64,000 bases of DNA. Source: Paenibacillus thermotolerans (GTDB lineage: Bacteria > Bacillota > Bacilli > Paenibacillales > YIM-B00363). Below the pieces are notes generated by a model. It saw nothing but the letters and a program-made list of their open reading frames with translations, was not told the DNA's origin and ran no database searches. Each line of letters starts with the position of its first letter. Positions within the stretch are counted from its first letter, which is position 1. The stretch covers positions 62,001 through 126,000 of the forward strand of contig NZ_JAQZSG010000007.1 in the NCBI RefSeq assembly GCF_028745515.1, in the 5' to 3' direction. This document shows positions 32,707 to 43,614 of this stretch, in pieces. The position numbers and the translations under genes are program-made.

Positions 32707-34263
32707 ATGGAGCCTGCTACGATTATTTTGTTCGGGGCGACGGGCGATTTGGCGAAACGAAAAATATATCCCGCCCTATATAATTTGTTCCTTGACGGAA
32801 AGCTTCCGCAGCCGTTCTCCCTGATCGGACTCGGCAGAAGGGAATGGACCGACGAAACGTTTCAAGCTAACGTCGAGAAGTCATTACGGGAATTTTCTAG
32901 ACGCGATCCGGAGGATTCGGAGAAGGTGCGCGCCTTTCTGAGCGCGTTCCGGTACAACGTGCTGGACATCGGCCGTCAGGATGATTATCGTAAGCTGCTT
33001 GAACGGGTAGAGCATAGGGAAGCCGAGCTGCGGCTGCCTTCGAACCGGCTGTTTTATTTGTCTGTCGGGCCGGAATTTTTTGAGACGATCGCAGTCAACA
33101 TTCAGGAGAGCGGACTCGGTTCCGTGCAGGGCTGGAAACGGCTAGTGATCGAGAAGCCTTTCGGCCATGATTTGAAATCGGCCAGGGAACTGAATCGCAC
33201 ACTGAGCCAAGCTTTCACGGAGCAACAAATATTCCGGATCGACCACTATTTGGGGAAACCGGTCGTGCAGCGCATGGAATCCTTGCAGCAGGCGAACCCG
33301 GTCATTCAGGCCATATGGACGAACCGGTATATCGCCAACGTCCAAATTATTGCGAACGAATCGATCGGCGTGGAAGAAAGATCGGGCTATTACGATCATG
33401 TCGGAGCCATTCGGGACATGTTCCAGAACCATTTGCTGCAATTGATGATGATGACGGCGATCCATTTTCCGGGAAGCAGCACCGCTGAGAATGTGCGCTT
33501 CCAGAAGAAAAGTATAATGGAAGCCGTTGAGCCGATCCCTAAGGAGCGTATGGAATCACGCGTAATCCGCGGGCAGTATGCGGCAGGAACCGTGCATGGA
33601 AAACCGGTCCCGGGGTACCGGTCCGAACCGGGGATCGCGCCCGATTCTCAAACCGACACGTTCATCGCCGCGAAGCTTCATATCGACAACGGCTTTTGGC
33701 GCGGCGTTCCTTTCTATATTCGTACGGGCAAGCGGATGAAGGAGAAATTGACGAAAATCGTCGTCGAATTCAAGGAACCGCTGAAGCAAGTCTCTTCGCC
33801 GAACGACGGGCACGGGCGAATCGCTCCGAATTTGCTCGTGTTTGAAATCGGCCCGAAGGAAAGCATCACGCTGCAGTTGAATACGAAACAACCGGGATAC
33901 GACGGTGCGTTCAAGCCGATCCATATCGATCTGCACGAACGTCCGTCGCAATCTCCCGAAGCATATGAAAATTTGATCCACGATGCGCTGCGGGGTGATG
34001 CGACATTTTTCGCCCATTGGGATGAGGTGGAATTGTCGTGGCAATGGGTGCAGCCGATCTTGGACGCTTTTGAAGAAAATGCTGTTCCTTTGATTCCCTA
34101 CGCTGCGGGAACTTACGGACCGGCCGAAGCCGACGCCTTGCTGTCGGAAGACGGTTTCCACTGGTGGCTCGACGAAAGGGCTGCTAACGCAGGTAATGCT
34201 GACAAAAAAATCGAAAAACGTGAAAAAGAAGGAGAGCCATATGCCTACCACGCAAACTATTGA
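32707..34263 (+). CDS. zwf: glucose-6-phosphate 1-dehydrogenase
   Basis: The 518-residue enzyme oxidises glucose-6-phosphate with NADP to 6-phosphogluconolactone. It shows the nucleotide motif [16 protein letters not shown] (about residues 9-24) and the active-site RIDHYLGK (about 178-185). The EKPFGHD segment is also present. It is slightly longer than usual because of a charged C-terminal tail ([12 protein letters not shown]) translated through an A7 run at 34204-34210. The tail overlaps the transketolase start by 23 bases. First gene of a zwf-tkt-gnd operon. Confidence 0.95.
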   Translation: MEPATIILFGATGDLAKRKIYPALYNLFLDGKLPQPFSLIGLGRREWTDETFQANVEKSLREFSRRDPEDSEKVRAFLSAFRYNVLDIGRQDDYRKLLERVEHREAELRLPSNRLFYLSVGPEFFETIAVNIQESGLGSVQGWKRLVIEKPFGHDLKSARELNRTLSQAFTEQQIFRIDHYLGKPVVQRMESLQQANPVIQAIWTNRYIANVQIIANESIGVEERSGYYDHVGAIRDMFQNHLLQLMMMTAIHFPGSSTAENVRFQKKSIMEAVEPIPKERMESRVIRGQYAAGTVHGKPVPGYRSEPGIAPDSQTDTFIAAKLHIDNGFWRGVPFYIRTGKRMKEKLTKIVVEFKEPLKQVSSPNDGHGRIAPNLLVFEIGPKESITLQLNTKQPGYDGAFKPIHIDLHERPSQSPEAYENLIHDALRGDATFFAHWDEVELSWQWVQPILDAFEENAVPLIPYAAGTYGPAEADALLSEDGFHWWLDERAANAGNADKKIEKREKEGEPYAYHANY

Positions 34264-36235
34264 GCAATTAACGATCGATACGATTCGCACCTTGTCTATT
34301 GATGCGATCAATGCCGCCAATTCCGGACATCCGGGGCTTCCGATGGGAGCGGCGCCGATGGCTTACGCACTTTGGTCCGCCCACATGAATCACAATCCGG
34401 GTAATTCCAAATGGTTCAACCGGGACCGCTTCGTGCTTTCGGCCGGTCACGGCTCGGCATTGCTGTACAGCTTGCTCCACCTATCCGGCTATCGGGTAAC
34501 GCTCGACGACTTGAAGCAGTTCCGCAAGCTGAACAGCCGCACGCCGGGTCATCCCGAATACGGCCACACGGACGGGGTGGAAGCGACGACGGGTCCGCTG
34601 GGACAAGGCATCGCGTCGGCCGTCGGAATGGCGATGGCGGAGGCTCATCTGGCCGCGAAATACAATCGGGACCGCTTTCCGATCGTTGACCATTACACCT
34701 ATGCGCTTGTCGGAGACGGCTGCTTGATGGAAGGCATTTCCTACGAAGCGATGTCCATGGCGGGGCATATGAAGCTCGGGAAGCTGATCGTGCTGTACGA
34801 TTCCAACGATATTTCGCTGGACGGCGCGCTGAATTTGTCCTTTGGGGAGGACGTTCGGAAACGGGCGGAGTCGGTTAACTGGCAGTATTTGCGGGTCGAA
34901 GACGGCAACGATATTTCGGCGATTTCCGATGCGATCGCGGCGGCCAAGCGGAATACGGAGCAGCCGACGCTCATTGAGGTGCGCACGGTGATCGGCTACG
35001 GCAGCAAGCATGCCGGAACGAACAAGGTGCACGGCAATCCGCTCGGAAAAGAGGAAGCCGCGGCGACCAAGGAACGGTACAACTGGCCATATGAGGAAGA
35101 GTTTACGGTTCCTCAAGAGGTCAAAGCGCATTTCGAACAGTTGAAGAAGAAAGGCGCGGATCGGGAAGCGGAGTGGGATCAGCTATTTGCTTCGTATAAG
35201 ACGCAATATCCAGCGCTGGGCGAGGAGCTTGCCGCTGCGATCGACGGTTCCGTAACGATCGATTCGGCATCGATCCCGACGTTCGATACTGCGAAATCGA
35301 TTTCGACTCGCGTCGCGAGCGGCGAAGCGATCAATCACTTTGTCAAGGTCGTTCCTTCGATCTTCGGCGGAAGCGCGGATTTGTCGCATTCGACGATGAC
35401 GGATATGAAGGGAGAGAGCGTGTTCGCCGTCGAATCGTACGCGGGCCGCAACATCTACTTCGGTGTCCGCGAGCATGCCATGGGCGCCGCCGGCAACGGC
35501 ATGGCGCTGCATGGAGGCGTCAAGCCGTTCGTCAGCACGTTCTTCGTGTTCTGCGATTATTTGCGCCCATCCATTCGGCTGGCCGCGCTGCAAAAGCTGC
35601 CCGTGATCTATGTGTTTACGCACGATTCGATTGCGGTCGGCGAGGACGGCCCGACGCACGAGCCGGTGGAGCAATTGGCCGCCTTGCGTGCGATACCGGG
35701 ACTTACGGTCATCCGGCCGTCGGACGCCAACGAAACGGCGAGCGCTTGGGCGTACGCGTTGGAGCAAAAGGAAGGACCGGTTGCACTTGTATTAAGCAGA
35801 CAAAACTTGCCGGTATTCGGTGAGACCGCAGGGAACAAAGATAAGGTCGCCAAGGGGGGCTACATCTTGACGGAAACCGGCGGTCAGCCGGATATCGTAC
35901 TGATTGCGACCGGCTCGGAGGTTGCCCTTGCCGTCGGCGCCAAAGCGGAGCTCGAGAAGGAAGGCGCGTCCGTTCGCGTGGTGGCGATGCCTTGCCGGGA
36001 ATTGTTCGAGCGCCAGCCTGCAAGCTACAAGAGGAGCGTTCTGCCCGATTCGGACGCGAAGCGGATCGTCATCGAAGCCGGCATTTCTCTAGGCTGGGAT
36101 CGGTATGCAGGAGCCGGCGGCACGATATTGTCGATCGATACGTTCGGCGCTTCCGGCCCGAGCAACGAGGTGTTGGCATATTTCGGATTTAGCGTAGACA
36201 ACGTCGTTCGTCTGGCGAAGCAGTTGCTGCAGTAA
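34241..36235 (+). CDS. tkt: transketolase
   Basis: The 664-residue thiamine diphosphate enzyme of the non-oxidative pentose phosphate pathway shows [17 protein letters not shown] near the N-terminus and [14 protein letters not shown]. The cofactor loop is [19 protein letters not shown], and the second domain has [14 protein letters not shown] with the catalytic Glu. The start is set by AAGGAGAG before ATG 34241. The same frame is open upstream to 34196 without a ribosome site. Coupled to zwf through their overlap. Confidence 0.95.
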   Translation: MPTTQTIEQLTIDTIRTLSIDAINAANSGHPGLPMGAAPMAYALWSAHMNHNPGNSKWFNRDRFVLSAGHGSALLYSLLHLSGYRVTLDDLKQFRKLNSRTPGHPEYGHTDGVEATTGPLGQGIASAVGMAMAEAHLAAKYNRDRFPIVDHYTYALVGDGCLMEGISYEAMSMAGHMKLGKLIVLYDSNDISLDGALNLSFGEDVRKRAESVNWQYLRVEDGNDISAISDAIAAAKRNTEQPTLIEVRTVIGYGSKHAGTNKVHGNPLGKEEAAATKERYNWPYEEEFTVPQEVKAHFEQLKKKGADREAEWDQLFASYKTQYPALGEELAAAIDGSVTIDSASIPTFDTAKSISTRVASGEAINHFVKVVPSIFGGSADLSHSTMTDMKGESVFAVESYAGRNIYFGVREHAMGAAGNGMALHGGVKPFVSTFFVFCDYLRPSIRLAALQKLPVIYVFTHDSIAVGEDGPTHEPVEQLAALRAIPGLTVIRPSDANETASAWAYALEQKEGPVALVLSRQNLPVFGETAGNKDKVAKGGYILTETGGQPDIVLIATGSEVALAVGAKAELEKEGASVRVVAMPCRELFERQPASYKRSVLPDSDAKRIVIEAGISLGWDRYAGAGGTILSIDTFGASGPSNEVLAYFGFSVDNVVRLAKQLLQ

Positions 36236-36292
36236 TAGCGAGAACTACGCAATTCGAGTGAGATAGAGAAACAGGATAGGAGAGAGAACGCA

Positions 36293-37702
36293 ATGGGGAA
36301 ACAGCAAATCGGCGTGGTCGGATTGGCCGTCATGGGGAAAAATCTCGCATTGAATATCGAAAGCAAAGGCTTCTCCGTATCGGTATATAACCGCTCGCCG
36401 GAGAAAACGAACGAGCTTTTGGCGGAAGCGAACGGCAAAAACTTCTTCGGCGCTTACAGCGTGCAAGAGTTTGTCGATTCGCTCGAGACGCCGCGTAAAA
36501 TATTGATCATGGTTAAAGCGGGCGAGCCGACGGACGATACGATCCGTCAGCTCGTACCTTACCTTGAACCCGGCGATATACTGATCGACGGCGGCAACGC
36601 GCACTTTCCCGATACGCAGCGGCGCAACAAAGAGCTGCAGGCTCAAGGCTTCCGCTTCATCGGAGCCGGCGTGTCCGGCGGCGAGGAGGGAGCGCTCAAC
36701 GGTCCGGCGATTATGCCGGGCGGGCAGAAGGACGCTTACGAGCTCGTCGAGCCGATCTTGACCGCCATCTCCGCCAAGGTGAACGGCGATCCTTGCTCGA
36801 CGTATATCGGAGAAGACGGTGCGGGCCATTATGTCAAAATGGTCCACAACGGCATCGAATACGGCGATATGCAGCTGATCGGCGAAGCGTACCATTTGCT
36901 CAAGGACGTTCTTGGGTTAACGGCTAGCGAGCTGCATGACATTTTTTCCGAATGGAATAAGGGAGAGCTGGACAGCTACTTGATCGAAATCACGGCGGAT
37001 ATTTTTGCTAAGACCGATCCGGAGACTGGCAAGCCCCTCGTCGACGTCATTTTGGATTCGGCGGGGCAGAAGGGCACCGGCAAATGGACGAGCCAAAGCG
37101 CGCTTGATCTGGGCGTTCCGTTGTCGATCATTACCGAGTCGGTGTTTGCCCGCTTCCTATCCGCAATGAAGGAAGAGCGGGTCGCCGCCAGCCGGAAGCT
37201 GGAGGGACCTGCGGCCGTGGGATATGACGGGGATCGGCGAGAGTTCATCGAAGCTGTCCGCAAGGCGCTGTACGCCAGCAAGATCGCTTCGTACGCCCAA
37301 GGCTTCGCCCAGATGCGGGCTGCTTCCGAAGCATACGGATGGAATTTGAACTATGGCCGCATCGCGATGATCTTCCGCGGAGGCTGCATTATTCGAGCGA
37401 GGTTCCTGCAAAATATGAAAGATGCCTACGACCGCAATCCGGAGCTGAAAAACCTGTTTCTGGACGAGTATTTCGGCGGTATCGTCAAGAGTTATCAGAA
37501 CGAATGGCGTAAAGTCGTGGCCGCTGCGGTCACCCGAGGGATCCCGGTTCCGGCGTTTGCGTCGGCGCTCGCTTATTACGACAGCTATCGCACGGAGCGG
37601 CTCCCGGCGAATTTATTGCAGGCACAGCGGGATTACTTCGGCGCCCATACATTCGAGAGGATCGATCGGCAGGGAAGCTATCATTTCAAGTGGACGGAAT
37701 AG
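36293..37702 (+). CDS. gnd: 6-phosphogluconate dehydrogenase, decarboxylating
   Basis: The 469-residue enzyme converts 6-phosphogluconate to ribulose-5-phosphate with CO2 release. It has the Rossmann start [31 protein letters not shown], and the catalytic [19 protein letters not shown] (Lys near 184, Asn and Glu close by). A C-terminal region with [17 protein letters not shown] follows. The length matches the family. It ends the operon and is followed by a strong terminator shared with the AraC gene. Confidence 0.95.
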   Translation: MGKQQIGVVGLAVMGKNLALNIESKGFSVSVYNRSPEKTNELLAEANGKNFFGAYSVQEFVDSLETPRKILIMVKAGEPTDDTIRQLVPYLEPGDILIDGGNAHFPDTQRRNKELQAQGFRFIGAGVSGGEEGALNGPAIMPGGQKDAYELVEPILTAISAKVNGDPCSTYIGEDGAGHYVKMVHNGIEYGDMQLIGEAYHLLKDVLGLTASELHDIFSEWNKGELDSYLIEITADIFAKTDPETGKPLVDVILDSAGQKGTGKWTSQSALDLGVPLSIITESVFARFLSAMKEERVAASRKLEGPAAVGYDGDRREFIEAVRKALYASKIASYAQGFAQMRAASEAYGWNLNYGRIAMIFRGGCIIRARFLQNMKDAYDRNPELKNLFLDEYFGGIVKSYQNEWRKVVAAAVTRGIPVPAFASALAYYDSYRTERLPANLLQAQRDYFGAHTFERIDRQGSYHFKWTE

Positions 37703-37801
37703 AGAATTAGAACTCCCAATTTGATCAGTGCGCTAAGCATGGGTGGCAGCCGTCAAGCGGAGGGCTGCAGCGGAATGAAGTTCCGTTCGAGGCGGTCGAT
37801 G

Positions 37802-37832
37802 AAGCACGCTGTTGAAAACAGCGTGCTTTTTA
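37802..37832 (+). terminator. terminator between gnd and the AraC gene
   Basis: AAGCACGCTGTT (37802-37813) and AACAGCGTGCTT (37817-37828) form a perfect 12-base stem with a T-rich flank. The AraC gene ends at 37830 on the other strand, so it probably works in both directions. Confidence 0.9.
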
Positions 37833-38672
37833 TATGTTCAGCCTCTTCATCTGCTTTCGCCACTCGGCAGGGCTTTGGCCGAATGCTTGTTTGAACAGCC
37901 GGGAGAAATAATGGACGCTGCGGAAGCCCGTCTCTTCGACGATGGCGCTGATCGGCATTTCGGTTACGGATAAATATCGAACGGCTGCTTTCAGACGAAG
38001 GTCTCGGAGGTAGTCGAACGGGGTCGTATTCGTCTGCTTTTTGAACATGCGGACAAGGTAGGAAGGGTGCAGATGCACCAATTCGGCTAAGTGCTTAAGC
38101 GTAATTTCGTCCCGATAATGCGCATCCATGAATTCGATGAGCAGCTCGGCCATCTCCCGCGGTTTCGGCTTCAGCTTTAAAACGCCGGACGGCGCGCCGT
38201 TCGTAAAGTTGTTTAAAATACACGCAATCAGATTGTACGTTTTCCTAATTTCCAGAAGGCACACTTCTTCAAGATGCTCATCTTGAAGAGCGGCGCCTGT
38301 CGATTGGAGAGAGTAGACCAAATCCAACGATTGAATAATGAGCTTAACGAGCGGTTCGTTAAAAAGCTCTTTGCGCGTCTGCATAAAGTTCCACTGGTCG
38401 ATCTGTTTGTCCGTCAGCGCGAAATTATCCCAATCGGCGAGCTCTATGAAACGGAACTTCGCTTCCGCATACAAGCTTTCGAGCAGGTGCGGCGTCGATA
38501 CGGACATGATGAACACGGCCGGCGCTTCCGTCTCGCAAAAGTTCGTCATCCAACGAAACCTGACTTTTCCGGAAGTAATATAAAGAATTTCATAGAGTGA
38601 CGGGTGCATCCCTCCCCCGGGGGCTTCATCAGACCGCGAGATCGAACCCGCTCTGCATAAACGAATCTTCAC
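37830..38672 (-). CDS. AraC family regulator of the glycan operon
   Basis: The 280-residue regulator has an N-terminal cupin-like effector part (about 1-150) and a C-terminal double helix-turn-helix. That part reads ITLKHLAELVHLHPSYLVRMFKKQTNTTPFDYLRDLRLKAA, then GFRSVHYFSRLFKQAFGQSPAEWRKQ. It is divergent from the twelve-gene operon starting at 38852, about 180 bases apart, so it is the expected activator of that operon. The inducer is probably a sugar or oligosaccharide handled by the operon. Confidence 0.9.
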   Translation of the reverse strand: MKIRLCRAGSISRSDEAPGGGMHPSLYEILYITSGKVRFRWMTNFCETEAPAVFIMSVSTPHLLESLYAEAKFRFIELADWDNFALTDKQIDQWNFMQTRKELFNEPLVKLIIQSLDLVYSLQSTGAALQDEHLEEVCLLEIRKTYNLIACILNNFTNGAPSGVLKLKPKPREMAELLIEFMDAHYRDEITLKHLAELVHLHPSYLVRMFKKQTNTTPFDYLRDLRLKAAVRYLSVTEMPISAIVEETGFRSVHYFSRLFKQAFGQSPAEWRKQMKRLNI

Positions 38673-38851
38673 TCGAATACCTCCTTCACAGCCGCAATGT
38701 CAATAATGTACAATTTCGCCTCTGAAAATCCCGTATTTTCCACCGTTTAGGAATTGCTAATGGGTTATGAAGTGCAAAGACAACAATTTTCCTCCATTGT
38801 ACACTTAAACATACCGGATCAAAACAATTTAGGTAAAGGATGTCGATCTGT
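38673..38851. promoter_or_regulatory. divergent AraC / glycan-operon promoter region
   Basis: GTACAAT (38708-38714) is repeated in inverted form as ATTGTAC (38796-38802), 81 bases apart. This is a possible pair of AraC-type half sites allowing looping. No perfect sigma-A promoter is visible, in keeping with activator dependence. Confidence 0.45.
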
Positions 38852-39838
38852 TTGAAAGCGCTGCAAATCGTAGAGGAAAATTCTTACGAGATTATAGATA
38901 TACCGCATCCCGAACCGGAAAAAGATCAAGTGACGGTTCAGATCGAGATCGTATCCACGTGCCCTCGCTGGGACCTTCATATGATGGGCGGCAAAGACAT
39001 GTTTACAGCGGGCAAACGGCCGGAGTACCCGCTGCTACCCGGATTCCCGGGACATGAAGCTGCCGGGACGGTTATAGCGGTAGGAAGCGAGGTCCGCACA
39101 TTACAGGTAGGAGACCGCATCGCCGCATTGGAACATATCGGCGGCAACGGGGCATATGCGGAATACATCAATTACCGCGAGGCGGAAGTGATCAAGCTGC
39201 CCGATGAAATCGGCTGGAAGCAAGCGACATCGTTCGAACTGCTGAAATGCGTATTGATCGGAATGCTGCAGTTCGGCGACATTACCGGCAAGTCGATGCT
39301 CATATCGGGGCTCGGTCCGGCCGGAATGCTGGCGGTGCAGGCGGCCAAACTTCTCGGAGCGACCAACGTGAAAGCCGTAGAAATTAACCGAGAACGGATC
39401 GAACTCGTCAATCGGCTAGGAATCGGGACGGCGGTCCACCCGGATGAGCTGGGAGGCGAGCGGTTCGAGCTGGGCTACGACTGCGTAGGCGCTTCGGCTT
39501 CCGTGCAGCGCCTGCTGGAAAGCGTCGATTCCCACCTCGTTATATTCGGCGTACTGAAGGGAGAAGTCCGCTATGGCGATCATCTTTGGTTCAAGGGGAC
39601 CAAGCTGGAATCGTACCGGTATCGGAGATTCGAGGAACAAGACCGTGCTTTACTGCTCGACCTCGTCATGAACAAAGGGTTAAACACGGAATGCTTGCAA
39701 ACGCACCATATTCCGTTCTACCGATACAACGAAACGATCGAAGTGTTGAAAAAACAAGAGGCTATTAAAGTATACGCTTATCCGAAAACAGATTTCGACG
39801 CAATCGGAAGTACCGCAGGAGACCGCCATGAAGGCTGA
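38852..39838 (+). CDS. zinc-dependent MDR dehydrogenase
   Basis: A 328-residue medium-chain dehydrogenase. A Cys lies in TCPRWDLHMMGG (about residue 34) and the PGHEAAG motif carries the catalytic-zinc His/Glu. The coenzyme site is SGLGPAGMLAVQAAKLLGA, with an acidic EINRER that favours NAD. The structural-zinc cysteine set is absent. I favour TTG 38852 (MKALQIVEEN is the family-like start, AAAGGA 11 bases upstream); ATG 38840 is possible. First gene of the long operon. Likely oxidises a sugar or polyol; overlaps the next gene by 11 bases. Confidence 0.82.
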   Translation: MKALQIVEENSYEIIDIPHPEPEKDQVTVQIEIVSTCPRWDLHMMGGKDMFTAGKRPEYPLLPGFPGHEAAGTVIAVGSEVRTLQVGDRIAALEHIGGNGAYAEYINYREAEVIKLPDEIGWKQATSFELLKCVLIGMLQFGDITGKSMLISGLGPAGMLAVQAAKLLGATNVKAVEINRERIELVNRLGIGTAVHPDELGGERFELGYDCVGASASVQRLLESVDSHLVIFGVLKGEVRYGDHLWFKGTKLESYRYRRFEEQDRALLLDLVMNKGLNTECLQTHHIPFYRYNETIEVLKKQEAIKVYAYPKTDFDAIGSTAGDRHEG

Positions 39839-40823
39839 AGCCGTCGTATTTACGGGCGTAAGGCAGGTTCGATTCAGCGCGGTTGACGTTCCGGAGCCGG
39901 GGCCGGAGGATGTCGTCATCGATCTTGTATATTCTTGGATCAGCAACGGGACGGAGTCCTCTTTCCTGTACGGCGAGAGGATAACCGGGGAGCAGCCCCC
40001 GCGGCCCGGCGACGAGCTGCCCTTTCCCCAAGTGGCCGGATATCAGAAGGTCGGGATCGTACGAAGCGCCGGCGAGCTCGTGCGGCACGTAAAGCCCGGA
40101 GATTGGGTGTTCGCCTCCGTCAGCAAGGTCAATGGGATGAAATTCGACTCCGGCGGCCATATCAACCCGTCCGTTACGCACGCAAGCCAAGTATGGAAGC
40201 TGCCGGAAGGAGCTGATCCACTCGCATACAGCGGAACGGTGCTTACGCAGGTCGGTTACAATTGCGGGTTCCGTCCCACCGTTGCAGCCGGCGACCAAGC
40301 AGTAGTGATCGGCGACGGCATGGTCGGCCAATGGGCCGCTCAGTCCTTGGCGCACCGGGGGGCGGAGGTTACGGTGCTCGGCAGACATGACGAGAGGCTG
40401 TCGCTGCTGCCCCTTTCGATTCATAAGGTCAACACGAAGAAACGGCCCTTGTCGGATTGGCTTGGCGCCCGGAAGGACTTGGCGGTCGTCGTCGATACGG
40501 TCGGCGCCATAGATACGTTCCGAGAGCTTCAGCCGGCCATGAAATGGAACAGCCATCTCGTCTCGGCCGGATTTTTAGGGACATCGGGAATCGTCGACAT
40601 CCAACAATTGCGCGCTCAAGAAATGACGCTGCACTGCCCGTCCGGCTGGACGAAAGAGCGGATGGACCGTACGCTGGAGGGCATTCGGGACGGATGGCTC
40701 CAAACGACGCCTCTCATCACGCATCAATTTCCGGCTTCGGAAGCGGAGAAAGCTTGGGAGCTCATTATGAACAAGTCGGAGTTTTTCCTAGGGATCGTGC
40801 TGGAGTGGAAACAGAAGGACTAA
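39828..40823 (+). CDS. MDR-family dehydrogenase-like protein lacking the GHE zinc motif
   Basis: The 331-residue member of the same superfamily resembles the BchC-type group. Where zinc enzymes have GHE it has FPQVAGYQKVG, so the usual catalytic zinc ligands are missing. The coenzyme segment VIGDGMVGQWAAQSLAHRGA is intact. It overlaps the preceding dehydrogenase by 11 bases and the two may act in sequence or as a complex on an operon-specific sugar. The substrate is unknown. Confidence 0.78.
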   Translation: MKAEAVVFTGVRQVRFSAVDVPEPGPEDVVIDLVYSWISNGTESSFLYGERITGEQPPRPGDELPFPQVAGYQKVGIVRSAGELVRHVKPGDWVFASVSKVNGMKFDSGGHINPSVTHASQVWKLPEGADPLAYSGTVLTQVGYNCGFRPTVAAGDQAVVIGDGMVGQWAAQSLAHRGAEVTVLGRHDERLSLLPLSIHKVNTKKRPLSDWLGARKDLAVVVDTVGAIDTFRELQPAMKWNSHLVSAGFLGTSGIVDIQQLRAQEMTLHCPSGWTKERMDRTLEGIRDGWLQTTPLITHQFPASEAEKAWELIMNKSEFFLGIVLEWKQKD

Positions 40824-40854
40824 CGGATGAATCGTGGAGGAGGCGTAAAGCAAC

Positions 40855-41862
40855 ATGTCGGTCAGCAAACAAACGGCGGAAGCATTCGTGTTCACGAGGG
40901 AGGAAGCGTTGCCGCTTCGATATCGCCCGCTTGCCGGGCAACCGGTGGAAGTGCGGAGCCATTCGGACCCGGCGCATCCGGACCTCATCCGATATGAGCA
41001 AGACAAAGACTTCGTCGTCGATTACGGCAGCGGATCGATTCGCCGCACGGAAGGCAGCCGGATTCCGGACGGCGCTTTACACCCGATGTACGGCGTGAAC
41101 GAATTCGATCATACGCTCTATCCCGATTACAGCAACCGCAGTTATACGGTTTACGCGGATTACTGGACGGACGCCGAGCGAACGAACGATCGGTTCACGG
41201 GCGACGGCGTCAGGCGTTCCGCATTCCTCGAGCGGACCGCTCGCAAGCTCGCCGACGGTAAAGAAGCGCTCTACGTCGTATACGGGGACAGCATCAGCAC
41301 CGGCGGGGAAGCCAGCAGTGACAGCTTAACCTACTACGGACGCTTCTCGGAACAGTTGCAAAGCTTGTTCCCGCAAAGCCGAATCAACATCGTCAACAAG
41401 TCCGTCGGAGGAGAAGCGACCGACGGGGGAGCGAGACGCGTTCGCGACGATGTGACCCCGCTGCAGCCGGATCTCGTATCCATCGGTTACGGCATGAACG
41501 ATCAGAATAAATACGGCGACCGCAACGGCGTCCCGCTCCCCGACTTTGAAAGCAATCTGCGGGATATGATCGAGTGCATCCGCGAGCATTGCGACAGCGA
41601 CATTGTTCTCGTTACGCCTTGCGAGCCGAATCCGCGCTGGCGGTATACGAGCGGAGACATACACCGTTACGCGGACGCGATTCGTAAATTAGGCGCCGAA
41701 TACAATATCGGCGTAGCCGATGCGCATGCCCTATGGCGGCAAGAGCTGTCCGCCGGGAAGACGCCGGAAAGCATGCTCTTAAACAACATTAACCACCCGA
41801 ACGATTACGGTCATTGGATTTACAGCTGCGCCTTCGCAGCAATGTTAAATAACAATCGGTGA
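40855..41862 (+). CDS. two-domain SGNH/GDSL hydrolase, cytoplasmic
   Basis: The 335-residue protein has an N-terminal beta-sandwich-like region (about 1-130) and a C-terminal SGNH domain. Block I is VYGDSISTGG (about residues 140-149). A GYGMND block III carries the Asn, and NHPNDYGH near residue 318 supplies the Asp/His. No signal peptide is seen. Carbohydrate-esterase function (deacetylation of imported sugars) is the best guess. RBS GGAGGAGG before ATG 40855. Confidence 0.82.
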   Translation: MSVSKQTAEAFVFTREEALPLRYRPLAGQPVEVRSHSDPAHPDLIRYEQDKDFVVDYGSGSIRRTEGSRIPDGALHPMYGVNEFDHTLYPDYSNRSYTVYADYWTDAERTNDRFTGDGVRRSAFLERTARKLADGKEALYVVYGDSISTGGEASSDSLTYYGRFSEQLQSLFPQSRINIVNKSVGGEATDGGARRVRDDVTPLQPDLVSIGYGMNDQNKYGDRNGVPLPDFESNLRDMIECIREHCDSDIVLVTPCEPNPRWRYTSGDIHRYADAIRKLGAEYNIGVADAHALWRQELSAGKTPESMLLNNINHPNDYGHWIYSCAFAAMLNNNR

Positions 41863-41882
41863 ACGTGAAGGAGGACAATGAT

Positions 41883-43577
41883 ATGACGACCAATCAAGAT
41901 ATGGAGAATGACATGTTCATGAGCAGAAGGAGGCTGCTGACCTCGATCGGGATGATGGGGATTGCGGCAGCCGCCGGCGGTTTGGCGGGGATTGCGAAAG
42001 CCGCGGAAGGCGAGCAAACGGCGGCTGAACCGAGCGCCGAGAGCCAGCTGCTGCGAAATCAGGGCGAGAAGCCGATGATGGTCGCCAGCATCGCCTCCTT
42101 GCGTTCGATGAATGCAGCTCCACCTCCAAGCACGGTCTTTTATGTCAATGATAAGGGTCAAGAAGGCGTCTTTACTTATGATGCGTCGGACGTCACATCG
42201 CCGGACAATACGGGGACGGTCATTGTCGCGGCATCGGGCGCCAGATTCAAACGGGTATACGACGACGCGCTCAACATCAAATGGTTCGGCGCCAAGGGTG
42301 ACGGCGTGACGGACGACTCCGCGGCGATCCAAGCATGCGTGAATGCCGCAACGCACGCGACGGTTTACATTCCCGACGGCGTGTTCAAGGTGACTTCCAC
42401 CATCGTCGTTCCGCAACTCACCTCCATCCGGGGCAACGGCTACGCATCGCAATTGCTCGGCTCCGCCTGCGATTGCCTCACCTTTACGGTATCAAACGGG
42501 CTGTCTCCGGTCGTCGTCGAGAAATTCGCTATCTTCGGAGATTCGGCGGCCAATTACACGGCGATTAACGTTCCCGGAAACGCGACGCTCCAGCGAACGA
42601 CCGGAATTACGTTTTCCAATATTTACATAGCGTACTATGGCACAGGGATGAGCCTGCGCGGAGTATGGCATTCCAGAGTGTACGGCTGCTACATGAACGA
42701 TGTGTGGACGGGAATCAAGGTGATCGGCCAAAGCGTGAAAAATGTGATCGACAGCTGCCAAATTATACGGGGTGCCGAAACGATTAGAGGAAGCGGCGAT
42801 TCCATGGCGATCTACGTGGACTCCACCTTCGATTACGAACCCGGGGGCAATACCGAGCATCGCCCGGAAGACTTGAATATTACGAAAACGCTTACGTTCG
42901 GCTTTGATTACGGCGTGAACTGGACCAGATGTCTTTACGGGAACATTGTGGAGTGCGACTTCGACTTCTGCAGAAAATACGGCATCTACTACCTGACGAC
43001 GGAAGGCGGATTGACGATCGCGGGCAACTGGGTTGCGCTGACGGAGGGAGCGGCGCTTTATGGAATCAGAGGCGACAACCTCGGCGTGCCGGGGGGCATC
43101 GCTTCGTGCCGCATCGAGCACAACACGATCGGCCATTACGGCGGAACGAATACGCAATGCATCGGGATCGGCGTCGGCTGGAATCAGAACAACACGAGCA
43201 TTATAGGGAACTTCATCTCCGGCATGAAGGTGTTCGACATCATCGTGGACTACTGTGAAAATGTGCACGTTTCGGGAAACCGACTGGCGTCCGACGTATG
43301 GACCTCTGTAAGAATTTCAAGCAGCAAACAGCCTGTATTTGTGAATGAAAATCATGCGAACGGTTCGATTTCTTACGATCAAGCCATCGACCAGATCATG
43401 GTGAACGGAAAGTTCGTAAAACATACGGTACCCGCCTCGGGCAAATGGACGAAGGGAGATACCGTGTACAACACGGAGCCGGTATTGTCGAACGACAAAT
43501 TCGTGATCGGATGGTACCGACTGACGGACGGAACCGGCAATGCGCTTGGAACGGATTGGATCGAGCTCAAACATTGA
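41883..43577 (+). CDS. Tat-exported right-handed beta-helix protein (pectate lyase-like)
   Basis: The 564-residue protein has a twin-arginine signal, MSRRRLLTSIGMMGIAAAAG, near residues 15-34. A linker leads to a pectate-lyase-superfamily start (NIKWFGAKGDGVTDDSAAIQ) and repeated short beta turns (NVIDSCQII, NIVECDFDF, AGNWVAL) of a parallel beta-helix to the end. It is probably an extracellular polysaccharide lyase or hydrolase of the GH28/PL-like fold, substrate unknown. ATG 41883 follows AAGGAGGA; the upstream GTG is weaker. Tat export suggests that it folds before secretion. Confidence 0.82.
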   Translation: MTTNQDMENDMFMSRRRLLTSIGMMGIAAAAGGLAGIAKAAEGEQTAAEPSAESQLLRNQGEKPMMVASIASLRSMNAAPPPSTVFYVNDKGQEGVFTYDASDVTSPDNTGTVIVAASGARFKRVYDDALNIKWFGAKGDGVTDDSAAIQACVNAATHATVYIPDGVFKVTSTIVVPQLTSIRGNGYASQLLGSACDCLTFTVSNGLSPVVVEKFAIFGDSAANYTAINVPGNATLQRTTGITFSNIYIAYYGTGMSLRGVWHSRVYGCYMNDVWTGIKVIGQSVKNVIDSCQIIRGAETIRGSGDSMAIYVDSTFDYEPGGNTEHRPEDLNITKTLTFGFDYGVNWTRCLYGNIVECDFDFCRKYGIYYLTTEGGLTIAGNWVALTEGAALYGIRGDNLGVPGGIASCRIEHNTIGHYGGTNTQCIGIGVGWNQNNTSIIGNFISGMKVFDIIVDYCENVHVSGNRLASDVWTSVRISSSKQPVFVNENHANGSISYDQAIDQIMVNGKFVKHTVPASGKWTKGDTVYNTEPVLSNDKFVIGWYRLTDGTGNALGTDWIELKH

Positions 43578-43614
43578 CTGACGGGACGATTGAAGCCTGA
43601 CGAGGGGGGTACAA

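Noticed and set aside
41883-43577. Phage tailspike origin of the beta-helix protein
   Set aside because: Tat signal and operon context point to a secreted enzyme; no phage genes occur in the window.
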